Shown one piece after another: positions 1 to 9,649 of a stretch of 47,207 nucleotides of DNA. The first letter of the stretch is position 1. Each line of letters opens with the position of its first letter. A program made the translations under genes and the position numbers. The stretch is taken from NCBI RefSeq assembly GCF_030815295.1, contig NZ_JAUSWP010000007.1. One strand, 5' to 3'. The notes below the pieces were generated by a model that searched no databases, was not told the origin of the DNA, and was given only the letters and a program-made list of their open reading frames with translations. Source of the DNA: Mycoplasma yeatsii (GTDB lineage Bacteria > Bacillota_I > Bacilli_A > Mycoplasmatales > Mycoplasmataceae).

Positions 1-90
1 TTTTTTAGTAATATTTTGAGATAAATATTCTTTGTAGTGCTTAAATACTTCTAACCACTCACTTACACTTAGTTGCTTTCCTCTTTTCAT
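1..90 (-). CDS. Transposase N-terminus (partial)
   Basis: Thirty codons of an ORF that leaves the window at base 1. It starts with ATG at 90, and the peptide begins MKRGKQLSVSEWLEVFKHYK. An N-terminus of this kind, with a helical WLEVFKHYKEYL segment, fits the DNA-binding start of a transposase or of the first frame of a two-frame transposase. Identification rests mainly on the adjacent inverted repeat, shared with the right edge of the window, where the C-terminus of a transposase on the same strand is found. The catalytic domain is outside the window, so the family is not assigned. Confidence 0.65.
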   Translation of the reverse strand, partial: MKRGKQLSVSEWLEVFKHYKEYLSQNITKK

Positions 91-112
91 AAATATTCCT
101 TTTTTGAAAAAA

Positions 113-134
113 ATAGACCCCCTAGGGGGTCTAT
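113..134. repeat. Perfect 22-bp palindrome in IS leader
   Basis: A perfect GC-rich palindrome (ATAGACCCCC and its complement around a central TA) lies just upstream of the transposase start. A second weaker inverted repeat (TCCC-TTA-GGGA) adjoins at about 134-143. As RNA, it would form a strong hairpin in any transcript entering the IS from outside, about 20 nt before the start codon. IS elements are known to carry such hairpins to hide the transposase start from read-through transcripts; that role here is inferred. Confidence 0.75.
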
Positions 135-143
135 CCCTTAGGG

Positions 144-161
144 AGTCTAATAACTTTGTCC
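144..161 (-). repeat. IS terminal inverted repeat, left copy
   Basis: On the minus strand this reads GGACAAAGTTATTAGACT. It matches GGACAAAATTATTAGACT at 47120-47137 on the plus strand, the opposite end of the right-hand copy, with one difference. Confidence 0.75.
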
Positions 162-183
162 TACTCTCTCTAATTTGCATTTT

Positions 184-759
184 TTAATCTTTAAATGGAT
201 TTTCAGGATCATCTAATTTTATTTGTGATTCATTATTATTTTTTGTTTTTGTAAAATCAACTTTGATTTTTGTTTCATTTTCTTTTTCTATTTTTTCGTA
301 TTCTTTTTTATATAAGAATAATTGTTCTTTAATTCTAGATAATGTTTCAAAAATAGAAGCTACAATCATAAGTAAAAATGTAATTGGCAAAAGTACATAA
401 AATAAAATTTTAATGCTATTTTGATCATTTATTAATAAACTTAATACAAAATATATTGTAGTAATTAAAACTGTTGAACTATATAAACTAAAACCAGTTA
501 TTAAATAAATAATATCTTTTTTAGTATATTTATAATCACTTTTATTTTTTCATTTTCACCTAATAAACATATAACTTGTTAAAAATAGTGAACCTAAAAT
601 TAAAAGAATGATTTCTAAAGCTATATAAGGTTGTAAACTATTAAAAATCTTTTTATTGTCTTGACTTTTTTCTAAATAAATTATTAATAGTGATATTGAT
701 AAAATAACACTTCCAATAGTTGCTAGATATTTTAAAAACTTGTGCGACTTATAATTCAT
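184..759 (-). CDS. Membrane protein, unknown function (191 aa)
   Basis: A 191-aa protein once TGA is read as Trp (codons near 550 and 556). It has about four hydrophobic segments: residues about 10-30, 45-66, 85-108 and 118-135. They are followed by a charged, probably coiled tail of about 55 residues ending NPFKD, predicted to lie in the cytoplasm. The start at 759 is preceded by an AAGGATAGG ribosome site. It lies 41 bp downstream of the HEXXH protein gene on the same strand, so the two are likely co-transcribed. No family was recognised. An IS begins about 20 bp after its stop codon. Confidence 0.8.
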
Positions 760-800
760 AACCTATCCTTTCATTCTTTTAATTTTACATAATTATATTT

Positions 801-2300
801 TTAACAACAACATTTACATCCAGACATATGGCCAAATCTTAACGCTTTCTTTTTATCAACTAAAGCATAAACATCTTTTACAGGGGTATCTCCAGCATAT
901 AATCTACCTTGTTGAGTTAGTTTGTAATCATCTTCATCGAATAATTCTGAAAAACTATTTTCTTTAGAAAGATAAGCATCTAAAACATGCCCAAACTCAT
1001 GATGTAATGTTTGAAATCTATTATTACTTGAAAATCAAGATCAGTTAAATTGGTGTTGATTTTCTTTTGATTTAAAACTCTTATCTCTAATTATTATAAA
1101 ACTATAAACAGTTGTACTATCATCTGTTAGTGATTGAGTTGAAGTTATACCATTAACTCCAGTAGCATCACCTATACCTTTTATTTTTTTATCATTAGTT
1201 AATATTAAATTTATAAAAATCTTTCTAAAATCATCGCCAGCTATTTTATAAATAATATTAAATAATTTTAACGTTTCTTCATACAAGTCATCTTTTTTAA
1301 AGTCTTTTTCATGTTCATAAGCTGCATCTAAATTTCTTTTAATTTGAATAGAACTTTGTTCTATACCATTTGTGGTTTTAAATTTAGAAATATCTTTTCA
1401 ATATTTATCTAATTGATCAATGTTAGATCATTTGTTTTTAGTTTGTTTTGTATGTTGTATTTTTTGATATGGGTTATACAAAGTAGATGACATAAGTTTT
1501 TTTGCATATGTACCAAATTTTTGTTGACCTATTCTTGATATTGCATAATTATTAAATTCAAAGTCTGGAGAAAATATTTGTTTTCCTAAATTTGTAATAG
1601 TATCAGTTACATATCTACGATTAAAAAATCCATATATGTATCTATTACCATTTATAACATTAGTGTAACCTAAATCACTAGGATTTAAATTTTGTTTATT
1701 TGGATCCAAATTAATATCATATTTAATCTCTTTGCTTACTTTATTAGCATCGTTGTCAATTAAATCTTTTATTTTTATTCATTTATCCGTATTAGTAATT
1801 CCACCTGAAAAGTTATTTTTTAATTGTTTAAAAGTTTTTGTAAAGAAGTGTTCTAATAAATATCAAGTTACATTTTTTTGATTATCATTTGAACTTACAT
1901 ATTTACTAAATGATTCAGCAAAAAATTCTTGAGCAGAAGTTGAACCATATTCTGAAGTAACCATAACACTTGAAATAAGTGAGTATTTAAAATCTTGTCT
2001 TTGAACTATGCTTTGTTTTGAATTTAAAAAATTTATATTTAAAGTTTGTTCTTCAATATTTTTTATGAAATTTTCATATTCAGTTTTATTAGTATCATAA
2101 GCAGATGAATTTCTATATAAATAATATCTTAATGCATGTCCACCTCACATTAAACCATATTTTCTATTATAGTTTGAACGATAATCAGTCTTACCTGTTA
2201 GATCTGGTACGTTATAAGATTTATTTAAATAAGTTTGTGTAGCAAAAACTCCAACAATCAATAAAATTAAAATCCAAAGATAACGAGATATCTTTTTCAT
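801..2300 (-). CDS. Secreted/membrane-anchored HEXXH metallopeptidase-like protein (499 aa)
   Basis: The frame is open from ATG 2300 to TAA 801, with several TGA Trp codons. An N-terminal hydrophobic segment (residues about 6-22, no lipobox Cys) suggests export or anchoring, so the bulk should be outside the cell. Residues 434-438 read HEFGH within TLHHEFGHVLDAYL, the zinc-binding and catalytic HEXXH motif of zincin metallopeptidases. A conserved-looking acidic stretch follows (SELFDEDDY). The C-terminus is unusual, ending MSGCKCCC with four Cys in the last five residues. The remainder is Tyr/Asn-rich and not assignable. The ribosome site AAGGTGA precedes the start. A peptidase role is inferred from HEXXH plus length; substrate and family are unknown. 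The downstream membrane-protein gene may be a partner. Confidence 0.75.
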
Positions 2301-2632
2301 AACATTCACCTTCAATCTAAATTATTCATAAATATTTATTTTCTATTTTTATTATTCTTAATTTAATTTTACTCTTATCTATTAACTATATAAGTTATTA
2401 AACTTAATAAATAAAAAATGAAAAAAATTTTTAAAATTTATAATCGATTGTAAAAAATATTTCTAACAAACATTTTAAATATTAAATATTATTAATCATT
2501 TATTATAATTAATTAGTAACTTATAAAATAAATAAGATATTTAATTAAACTAATACTATTTTAGTATTAGAGAAATTATTTTAATATTTTTTTGATTAAA
2601 TATATTTATAGTAAATAGTTGGGAAAGATTAT
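2301..2632. other. Divergent intergenic region
   Basis: A 332-bp, almost pure A+T spacer between the minus-strand metallopeptidase-like gene and the plus-strand acidic repeat gene, so both promoters must lie here. The clearest structure is a 9-bp inverted repeat with a 3-nt loop at 2550-2570 (CTAATACTA/TAGTATTAG), about 60 bp before the plus-strand start. No coding potential or tRNA was seen. Individual -35/-10 boxes cannot be chosen with confidence in such AT-rich sequence. Confidence 0.6.
2550..2570. repeat. Inverted repeat upstream of acidic repeat gene
   Basis: A 9-bp perfect inverted repeat (CTAATACTA ... TAGTATTAG) with a TTT loop. It is symmetrical and could be an operator or a 5'-leader hairpin. 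The sequence shows no direct indication of which. Confidence 0.5.
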
Positions 2633-4300
2633 ATGTCAAGTAAAAAACTTAAAGATTTTATGACTAATACAATTTTAGAAAAGATAAATTATTATACTTC
2701 TAAGAAATTTGATCTAAACACTATAAAAGAAATGTTAGCAATTGATTTAATTGATATTGAAGATGATTTAATTACTTTGGTTGATAAATATATAATGTAT
2801 GTTATTTGATTAGAAAATAATCATAAAGATAAGTCAAATGCTTTTATAAAGTTTTTAAATAAATTAGATAATAGTAAAAAACAAGTTATTGATCAAACTA
2901 ATAGAATTCAAAAACAACAAGACAATTTAGTTGAATATGAACACCGTAAACAAGATCAAGAAAAAATAGATCACTATTTATCTAAAATTTTTAATAAATA
3001 TAAAACTAATATCGATCAACATAATTCAAGTTTAAATTCTTATCATCAACAAAATGTTCAAAATCAAATTAAAGATGATCAACAGATTGAAACAAATCAA
3101 CAATTCACTCCTAATTTAGAAAATCAATTAGATAATAGTTTAATTGATAGTGAGATTAAAAGCAAAGATTTAATAATTGATAATAAAGATTTAATTGCTA
3201 ATAATTTACAAGTTGAAACTGATTTATCAATAATAGAAAATACAATAAATTTAGATAGCGAATCTGAAATTGAAATAGAAAACAAAACTCAAGTTGATGA
3301 TAAATTAGATTCATATTCAACTGACGATAAAATTAGTGATGATGAAGAAAAAATAGGTGATTATTATAAAAATATTTGAACTTTATCTGAACAAAACAAT
3401 CAAGATGAAGAAATTGATTTAAATGATGATTTAACCGATAATCAAGATTTAGAATTAGCTAAAACTATTGATGATATTAACGGTGATTTAATTACTCATG
3501 ATCCAGAAGAATTTGCAACTTCAACTGTAAACTGAAATACTTATACTGATGATCGAGATGATGAAACTGTAAAAGAAAATCAAAATGATTTAGATGATAA
3601 TTTAATATCAGAAGATGATTTTGAATTTGAAGAAGAAATCACAGCAGATAATGATTTAGAAATTGATGAACTAACTGATAATCAAGAATTAGAATTAGCT
3701 AAAACTATTGATGATATAAATGGTGATTTGATTACTCATGATCCAGAAGAATTTGCAACTTCAACAGTAAATTGATCAGATTATACTGATAACAGTAATA
3801 CTGAAGAAGAAATAACTTCAAAAGAAGATGATTTTGAATTTGAAGAAGAAATCACAGCAGATAATGTTTTAGAAATTGATGAACTAACTGATAATCAAGA
3901 TTTAGAACTAGCTAAAACAATTGATGATATTAATGGTGATTTAATTACTCATGATCCAGATGAATTTGCAACTTCAACAATAAATTGATCAGATTATACT
4001 GATAATCAAGATCAAAGAATTAAAGATCAAGAAGAAGTTTTAGAAGATAATTTAATAGATACTAAACTTGAAGAAACTCAATTTGAAACTTCAATAGATC
4101 AAGTTCAAGAAGAATACGTTTTAGAATTAACTCATTCTCCAAAATTAGGTGAAAAAATTAATTATAAAGATAAAAATTATTCTGTAGTTGGTATGAGTAT
4201 TAAAAAAGATGAAAACGGAAAAGATAAACCTGTTATTAAACTAGTTTCTAATGATGGATCAGAACAAACTACTGATATAACATTTATTAAAAAATATTAA
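2633..4300 (+). CDS. Acidic protein with three internal repeats (555 aa)
   Basis: The frame is open from ATG 2633 to TAA 4300 with TGA as Trp. It has no signal peptide or membrane segment, so it is probably cytoplasmic. Residues about 1-110 are mixed helical. Residues about 80-260 are rich in Gln, Asn, Asp and Ile. Three near-identical repeats begin at residues 267, 347 and 418, each with the core ELAKTIDDINGDLITHDP followed by EFATST.NW..YTD and a run of Asp/Glu. The last about 50 residues (from KLGEKINYKDKNYSVVG) are basic and look like a small separate domain. Strongly acidic repeat proteins occur in mollicute cytoskeletal and terminal-organelle systems, but no known repeat (such as EAGR) was recognised. 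It is monocistronic, with its own terminator. Confidence 0.8.
3431..4010 (+). repeat. Three in-frame tandem repeats of ~71-80 codons
   Basis: Near-identical DNA units start at 3431, 3671 and 3884, spaced 240 and 213 bp apart. Each encodes LTDNQ(D/E)LELAKTIDDINGD and about 25 following residues. The linkers between units also share DDFEFEEEITADN. This is duplication within a gene and a substrate for length change by recombination. Confidence 0.85.
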
Positions 4301-4310
4301 ATTTAAATTA

Positions 4311-4338
4311 ACAACTTCTATAATTGAAGTTGTTTTTT
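4311..4338 (+). terminator. Rho-independent terminator
   Basis: Stem ACAACTTC/GAAGTTGT with a short AT loop, followed by seven T, 11 bp after the acidic repeat gene. Confidence 0.8.
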
Positions 4339-4427
4339 TATATGTGTTGAATTTTACTAATAAATTACAATATTGAAGCTTAGTGTCTTTTCTATATAAT
4401 TTATATTTGAAAGGATAGTGAAGAAAT

Positions 4428-4781
4428 ATGAATACACTATTAGTTACTGCTGAAATATTTGGTAAAGATATAAAACCTGTAGCTATTATCGCTTTACTTT
4501 TATCTTTACTAGTTTTTGGTATTTTTTCATTTTTAGTTTATAAAAACAAAGTAAAAATTGTAGAACAAAAAAGCACAGTTATTGTGGCAATAAATTACAT
4601 TATCGCTTTTATAGCATTAGTTTTATCTTCTGTTGCTATATCAAAATATAATAGTCCAGGGCTTGGAGATTTATTCTCAAATAATCTTCCAGCAACACTT
4701 AGAGGTTTAGCTTATTCAGGATTAGTATTCTCATTAATCGCATCAGGAATGACAGGTTATTTATACTCAAAATGAAAATAG
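4428..4781 (+). CDS. Small membrane protein, three TM segments (117 aa)
   Basis: A 117-aa protein ending in YSKWK, with TGA as Trp. Three hydrophobic stretches (residues about 17-38, 48-68 and 92-113) are separated by a basic loop (YKNKVKIVEQK) and a loop containing NSPGLGDLFSNNLP. It begins MNTLLVTAEIFGKDIK, not a cleavable signal. A GAAAGG site lies about 18 bp upstream and GTGAAG nearer; the start at 4428 is the first ATG of the hydrophobic frame. It is flanked by terminators on both sides, so it is its own transcription unit. No family was recognised. Confidence 0.75.
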
Positions 4782-4786
4782 TAGAT

Positions 4787-4812
4787 AAAATGTTCTAATA
4801 GAACATTTTTTT
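4787..4812 (+). terminator. Rho-independent terminator
   Basis: Stem AAAATGTTC/GAACATTTT with loop TAATA and a T run, directly after the 117-aa membrane protein gene. Confidence 0.8.
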
Positions 4813-4859
4813 CTTTTAATAATGTATAGTTTTATAGAGTAAGTAGATATCTAATTCGC

Positions 4860-4889
4860 TTGAGAATTATTCAGTTAATGTTATATAAT
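4860..4889 (+). promoter_or_regulatory. Promoter of the thiamine transport operon
   Basis: TTGAGA (4860-4865) and TATAAT (4884-4889) are separated by 18 bp. They lie just before the riboswitch aptamer, so transcription would start around 4896, within a few bases of helix P1. Confidence 0.65.
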
Positions 4890-4898
4890 TATTAATGA

Positions 4899-5024
4899 AT
4901 AAGGGTGCTGTAAAAGGCTGAGATTATACCTATTAGCAGATCATGGTAATGCATGCGTGGCTAGGACTTTTATAAGGTTGATCTTTTGTACTTTACACTA
5001 GATCAACCTTTTTTGCCCTTATAA
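4899..5024 (+). promoter_or_regulatory. TPP riboswitch with terminator
   Basis: The aptamer spans 4899-4973. The thi-box CTGAGA (4918-4923) is followed by TATACC, and the second conserved half (CAGATCATGGTAATGCATGCG) is present. Helix P1 forms from ATAAGGGT (4899-4906) and ACTTTTAT (4966-4973). Immediately after is a strong terminator, AAGGTTGATC (4974-4983) with GATCAACCTT (5001-5010) and a T run. A competing perfect 8-bp helix is possible between 4970-4977 and 5017-5024; it would break both P1 and the terminator base. TPP binding is expected to favour termination. The gene that follows encodes a P37-type thiamine-binding lipoprotein, which agrees with the ligand. Confidence 0.88.
4974..5014 (+). 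terminator. Riboswitch expression-platform terminator
   Basis: A 10-bp stem with a 17-nt loop and six T residues after the stem, located between the TPP aptamer and the ribosome site (AAGGAGG) of the P37-like gene. Confidence 0.8.
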
Positions 5025-5036
5025 CAAGGAGGAAAT

Positions 5037-6395
5037 ATGAAGACAAATAAATTAAAAATGATGTTGGCTATGACTGGAGCAGTAACTGCTGGATCAATCG
5101 TTCCATTCGCTGTTTCATGTACTAAAACATCAGGATGACAAGAAATAATTACAATTAAAAATGCGTGAGTTAATGAAGGTTTTCTAGGTACAGAAAAAGA
5201 AACAAAATTCCTTGAAACTTTAGAAAATAAATTTGAAAGTTTTAAAAACCAAGAAGATTCACTTAAAAATTTTAAAAAAGTAAAATTTAAAATAGGTGTA
5301 GATGGTGAAAAAAAAGGATATCTAAGCAAATTAGAAAAAGATACTGAAGGTGATGATGTTCTTATTACTAACTATTCATATTATTTAAATGGTCTTTTTG
5401 ATGCAGGGAAAAATGAAGTTAAGTCTGATTTACCTTTCCAATTAGTTTCTCAAGCAAGTACATTAAGATTTACTTGACAAGATAACGTAAATGAGATGTA
5501 CAGTGCAAAAAATGGAAATAAAAATGACAAAATAGTAGCGGACGCTGTGAAAAATAATCAAAAATGAATTGATGAAACAGGAAAAGAATATCCTGAATGA
5601 AATACAATTGAAAAAACAGATAAAAAGCCAGACGGTACTTTAACTTTTGATGGTTCTAAATATACAAATTTCTATGAAAAAGATAAACTTTCATATGTAT
5701 ATCGTGGAGCTATTCTAATTTCAGGAAAAAAAGCAGAACGTGATCAAATTACTAAACAATGAAATTCTAAAGATTTTGATGGTTTTATAGCAAATGGTAT
5801 TGTTTATGAAAAAGATTCAAGTGCAGGAAGTTTTAAATATCAAGCTGCTTTAATAGCACGTCACTTCAATAAAGATTTAGCAGAAGTTACAAAAATTTTA
5901 AAAGGTGGAGTTGAAAAGTACAAAGAACACATTTTTAAAGGAACAAGTGCTGCTAAACAATTAGGTAAAGAAGCAACAGTTGGTTCTAAAAAAGTGATTC
6001 CAAAAATTGGTTTTGATGATGAAGGAGCTTACAACTGAACTCAATCAAATCCAGAAAAATCAAAATATCAACCAAAAGGATTTGAAAAAAATAAAAATGT
6101 TAAAGATGAAAATTACGATAATGATGTTGTAAGAACATTAACATTTACTAACCCTGCTGGATATGATGTTGTTTTAGCTAGAAAAGGATTAATGACTAAA
6201 CAAGTTGAACTTCTATCTAAAGCATTAACTTCATTATCATTAGATGAAAACACATACGGAATTTACACAGGTTACAACAAATTCCAAGAATTAACAAAAG
6301 AAATGTTTAATAATTTTATTAAATTACAGGCTCAAGCAGAAACAACAAAAGATTTAGTAGATGAAATTCCTGAAGCTAAAGTAAAAAGTGAATAA
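5037..6395 (+). CDS. P37/Cypl-type thiamine-binding lipoprotein of an ABC transporter (452 aa)
   Basis: Lipoprotein signal at residues 1-27: basic start, hydrophobic core and lipobox AVSC, with the Cys becoming the lipidated first residue. The mature protein resembles the mycoplasma high-affinity transport protein P37 (Cypl), whose crystal structure contains thiamine pyrophosphate. The family signature region IANGIVYEKDSSAGSFKYQ is present. It binds substrate on the outer face of the membrane and hands it to the permease encoded downstream. A strong ribosome site, AAGGAGGAAAT, precedes it. The TPP riboswitch in the leader supports thiamine or a phosphorylated form as substrate. Six or more TGA codons are read as Trp. 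The stop overlaps the GTG start of the ATPase gene by 8 bp, suggesting coupled translation. Confidence 0.88.
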
Positions 6396-7134
6396 AATAA
6401 TCGATTTAAAAAATATAACTGTCTGTTATAACAATAAAAAAGAACCGGTTTTAGATAACATAAATTTAGAAATTAATAAAAAAGAGTTTATTGCAATAAT
6501 TGGTCCTAGTGGAGTTGGAAAAAGTACTTTATTTAAAGTTATTATTAACTCATTAAAACCAATTAAAGGAACAGCTGAAGTTTTAAACCAAGACTTACTA
6601 AAATTAAGTAAAAAACAAAAAAACCAAATGTTATCAAAAATTGGTTTTTTAACGCAAAAGCCTAATTTGATAAATACCGAAAATGTTTACAATAATATAA
6701 CAAGATCAATATCTCAGTATAAAAACGTTTTTTATAAAATTTTTAATATCCTTTCTAAAGAACAAAAAATAAATATTTTTACTAAACTTGATGAATTAAA
6801 AATACTTGATAAAGCTTTTTATAAAGTGAGTGAATTAAGTGGTGGTCAGCAACAAAGAGTTGAAATAGCTAAATTATTAGTTAAAAATGTAGAACTTATT
6901 TTAGCTGATGAACCCACTTCTAATTTAGATCATCAAACAAGTTTAGAAGTAATTACATTATTAAAACAAATAGCTAAAGAAAAAACAGTTTTAGTAAATA
7001 TTCATGATTTAAGTTTGGTTAAAAATAACTTTGATAGAGTTATTGCAATCAATAATAAAACTATAGTTTTAGATAAAAAAACAGAAGAGATAGAAGAATG
7101 AGAACTAAAAGAGATAATAAAAAACAAACAGTAG
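6388..7134 (+). CDS. ABC transporter ATP-binding protein, thiamine/phosphonate type (248 aa)
   Basis: The energising subunit of the transporter. Walker A is GPSGVGKST (residues 39-47), the Q-loop lies at FLTQKP, the signature is LSGGQQQRVEIAKLL, Walker B is LILADEPTSNLDH, and the switch His is in VNIHDLSL. It belongs to the PhnC-like branch. The start is taken as GTG 6388, inside the end of the binding-protein gene, because the conserved N-terminus (LKNITVCYNN) follows at once and no ATG lies upstream in frame. The C-terminus is reached only by reading the TGA at 7099 as Trp, ending at 7134. It overlaps the permease gene by 37 bp. Confidence 0.9.
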
Positions 7135-8849
7135 TAAAGCAATCAAATTTCTTTAAATATAGATATATAAATTTTGATACTAACACAACTACTTCATGAA
7201 AATTTCATAGTATTTATTATCATATTTTTGCTTTCATTTTAATAGCTATTGTAGCATGAGCATTTTATACTCATTCAAGCGGTATTAGATTTTATAATTT
7301 CAGTAAAACCTTTAAACAAATATTAAATATACTTTCTTTTGGTAATAAAAATTTTGAAACCGCTGGCCGAGCTAGTGGTGAGTATACAAATTTATTTGTT
7401 GACTCATTAAAATATTTATGAATAACAATTAAATTTGCTTTAGTTGGAACTTTTATAGGATTTCTATTCGCTTTAGTTACTGCATATTTTTCATTTGCAA
7501 AAACAACTAATAAAATAACATCAACATTATTAAGTTTTATAATTTTATTTTTAAGATCTATTCCCGAACTAGTATTTATTAAATTAATTACAGGTTCAGT
7601 TAGAAATGAATTTAGTTTATTGTTTGTTTATATTTGATTTACTTGGTTGTGGCTTCACAAGTATTATTTTGAAATGCTAAATTCAATAGATCTAGAATGA
7701 TACATAAATTCTATAAATCATGGAAATAGTAAAACTAGAGCATTTTTTAAAGAAATTTATCCTAGAATAAAAAATAGAATTGTTGCTTTATTTATATTTT
7801 CATTTGAATCAAATATTAGATGAGCTTCAATATTAGGTGCACTTTCACTACCGGGGATAGGAAAATTAATTTATTATGCTTCTCAAACAGCATCTAATTT
7901 TGATCAACTAGCAGTACCTCTAACAGTTTTAATGGTATTTATTTTAATATTAGAACTTTTAAATTACCTATTTAAAAAACATTTAGTTGAAGCAAAAACA
8001 AAAGTCATTAAACAAAGAAACGAAACAAAAATACAATATTACAATCGTCTAACAAAAAAAGTCAATTTCAATAAGTGAATAATCCTATCAATATTTTTAT
8101 TTGTATTTATTGTTTCAATTTATACATTAGCAACAACTCAACTTTCTTTATTCGATTTAAGTTCATTAAAAGAGTTTTTAAGAGATTTTTTCAATCCAAA
8201 TTTCTCTAAATTTAGTTTCTTAACAAAAGATGCTAATTTCAATCCGATATTATTATTTTGAAATTCATTTTCATTTAGCTTAGCTTCTATATCATTATGT
8301 TTTATACTAACTCTATTTTTAATAAGAGTTCAGTGTTTATCATTAAATAACAGAATCAAAGTAATGGTATTTAGATCAATAAACGTTTTTATCAGATTAA
8401 TTCCTACAATTGTTTATTATTATGTATTTTTGTTTATTTTTGAAAATGATTTAACTTTACTTATAATAGCTATAGTGTTACATCAATCTTCAAGCCAAAC
8501 AAAACAATTAGTTGAAGTTATAGATAATTTAGATCAAGAAATAATAAAGAATTTGAAAATGCAAGGTTACAGCAATAATCAAATATTTATTAGATATGTT
8601 CTACCTTCTATTAAAGTTGAATATATTTCATTATTAACATTTTATTTTGAATTAATTTTTAGAAGCTCTATAACTTATTCGATACTAACTCAAGGACGAT
8701 TATTAATCGGATCAAATATAGATTATTATTTAGACCCAAGATTTAACAACGGTATTAGAATAGCTTTAGCTTATGTATGATTAAGTACATTTTATATAAT
8801 CTTTATAAATTTAATTTCTAAATTAATTATTAAAACAATTAAAAAATAA
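7098..8849 (+). CDS. ABC transporter permease with two fused membrane domains (583 aa)
   Basis: A long hydrophobic protein starting with ATG inside the ATPase gene. It holds two BPD-type permease units: the first around residues 35-300, with an EAA-like loop at FFKEIYPRIKNRIVALF and ALSLPGIGKLIYYA; the second around residues 330-583, with LKMQGYSNNQIFIRYVLPSI. Homologues related to PhnE are usually separate chains or a dimer, so this one chain can supply the whole pore. Over ten TGA codons are Trp. It is the last gene of the TPP-controlled operon and is followed by a terminator. Confidence 0.88.
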
Positions 8850-8854
8850 CATTA

Positions 8855-8881
8855 AACAAATCATTTATGATTTGTTTTTTT
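8855..8881 (+). terminator. Rho-independent terminator of the thiamine operon
   Basis: Stem AAACAAATCA/TGATTTGTTT with loop TTTA, then a T run, 6 bp after the permease stop. Confidence 0.8.
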
Positions 8882-8950
8882 GTTTATATAAGACAATATC
8901 TTTTAATCTATATTTAAGATAAAATAATAAGAGATTAAAGAGGTGCTTTA

Positions 8951-9637
8951 ATGAAAACTAAACCTATTTCTAGAAATGAAATATTTGCTAAAGAAATTGC
9001 TTTAATAAATCAAGAAACTAAACAAGCAGGTCATGATGGAAAATATTCTGATTATATAGAAGAAGTTATTAGTAAATTAAAAGAAATTGATAATCAGTTT
9101 TTTACTAATGTTTTATCAATGACTAATAAAGAGTTTGAAGAAAGTAAATTCTATTTAGGTAAAAGTGCAAATGATGAAGCAATTAATCAAGAAATTATTG
9201 AAAATATTAAATCTCAATTATATCTTTTAAAAGAATTAAACATTCAAGAAGCTATTGATAAAAAACAAAAAGTTCAAACTAATTTTTTAGATGATGATAA
9301 ATATTATTTTTCTAATTTAGAAGAACTTCATCATAATACTTATTTAAAATTACAACAAAATACTAATAAATATAAAAATCTAGAACTAGTAGAAAATAAC
9401 TTTTCAAAAATAGCTAAAGCATCAATAAAAAAAGAAGTTAATAAAACAAGTGATAATATTTCTAAAAAATCAATCAATGAACTAGTTAAAGAATGTAAAG
9501 AAATGAACTTAAAAAAACTAAGTGATTTAGATAGAAAAAAACAAATCTATCAAATAAAATTTAGATGATTTTCAATATTATCACCAATTTTTGTATTAAT
9601 TATGGTGATTTCAATTATTTTACCTATTTATGTTTAG
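8951..9637 (+). CDS. Tail-anchored coiled-coil protein, unknown function (228 aa)
   Basis: Begins MKTKPISRNEIF after an AGAGGTG ribosome site. It is a charged, helical protein for about 205 residues. It is followed, after a TGA Trp, by one hydrophobic segment (FSILSPIFVLIMVISIILPIY) that ends the protein, so it is predicted to be a C-terminal tail anchor with the body in the cytoplasm. It lies 12 bp before cmk and is probably its operon partner. Genes at this position in related mycoplasmas are also uncharacterised as far as I know. No family was recognised. Confidence 0.8.
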
Positions 9638-9649
9638 AAAGGAATTAAT

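Larger units (their letters stand above)
1..162 (-). mobile_element. Insertion sequence, right-hand end (partial)
   Basis: The window opens inside an insertion sequence whose transposase runs leftward off the edge. The element's outer end is placed near 162, because the 18 bases at 144-161, read on the minus strand, match the outer end of a second IS copy at 47120-47137 in 17 of 18 positions. Between this end and the transposase start lie about 50 bp containing a perfect palindrome (113-134). The IS end is only about 20 bp beyond the stop codon of the adjacent membrane-protein gene, so insertion probably removed that gene's natural downstream region. The family could not be settled; IS3 or IS30 relatives are plausible. 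Confidence 0.8.

Noticed and set aside
4921..5016. T-box or other riboswitch class for the 4.9-kb leader
   Set aside because: CTGAGA and the second thi-box half are both present and the gene downstream fits thiamine; no T-box motif (GGTGGnACCGCG) is seen.
5003..5329. Minus-strand ORF opposite the P37-like gene
   Set aside because: It overlaps the riboswitch terminator and a clear lipoprotein gene and lacks a ribosome site; a shadow frame.
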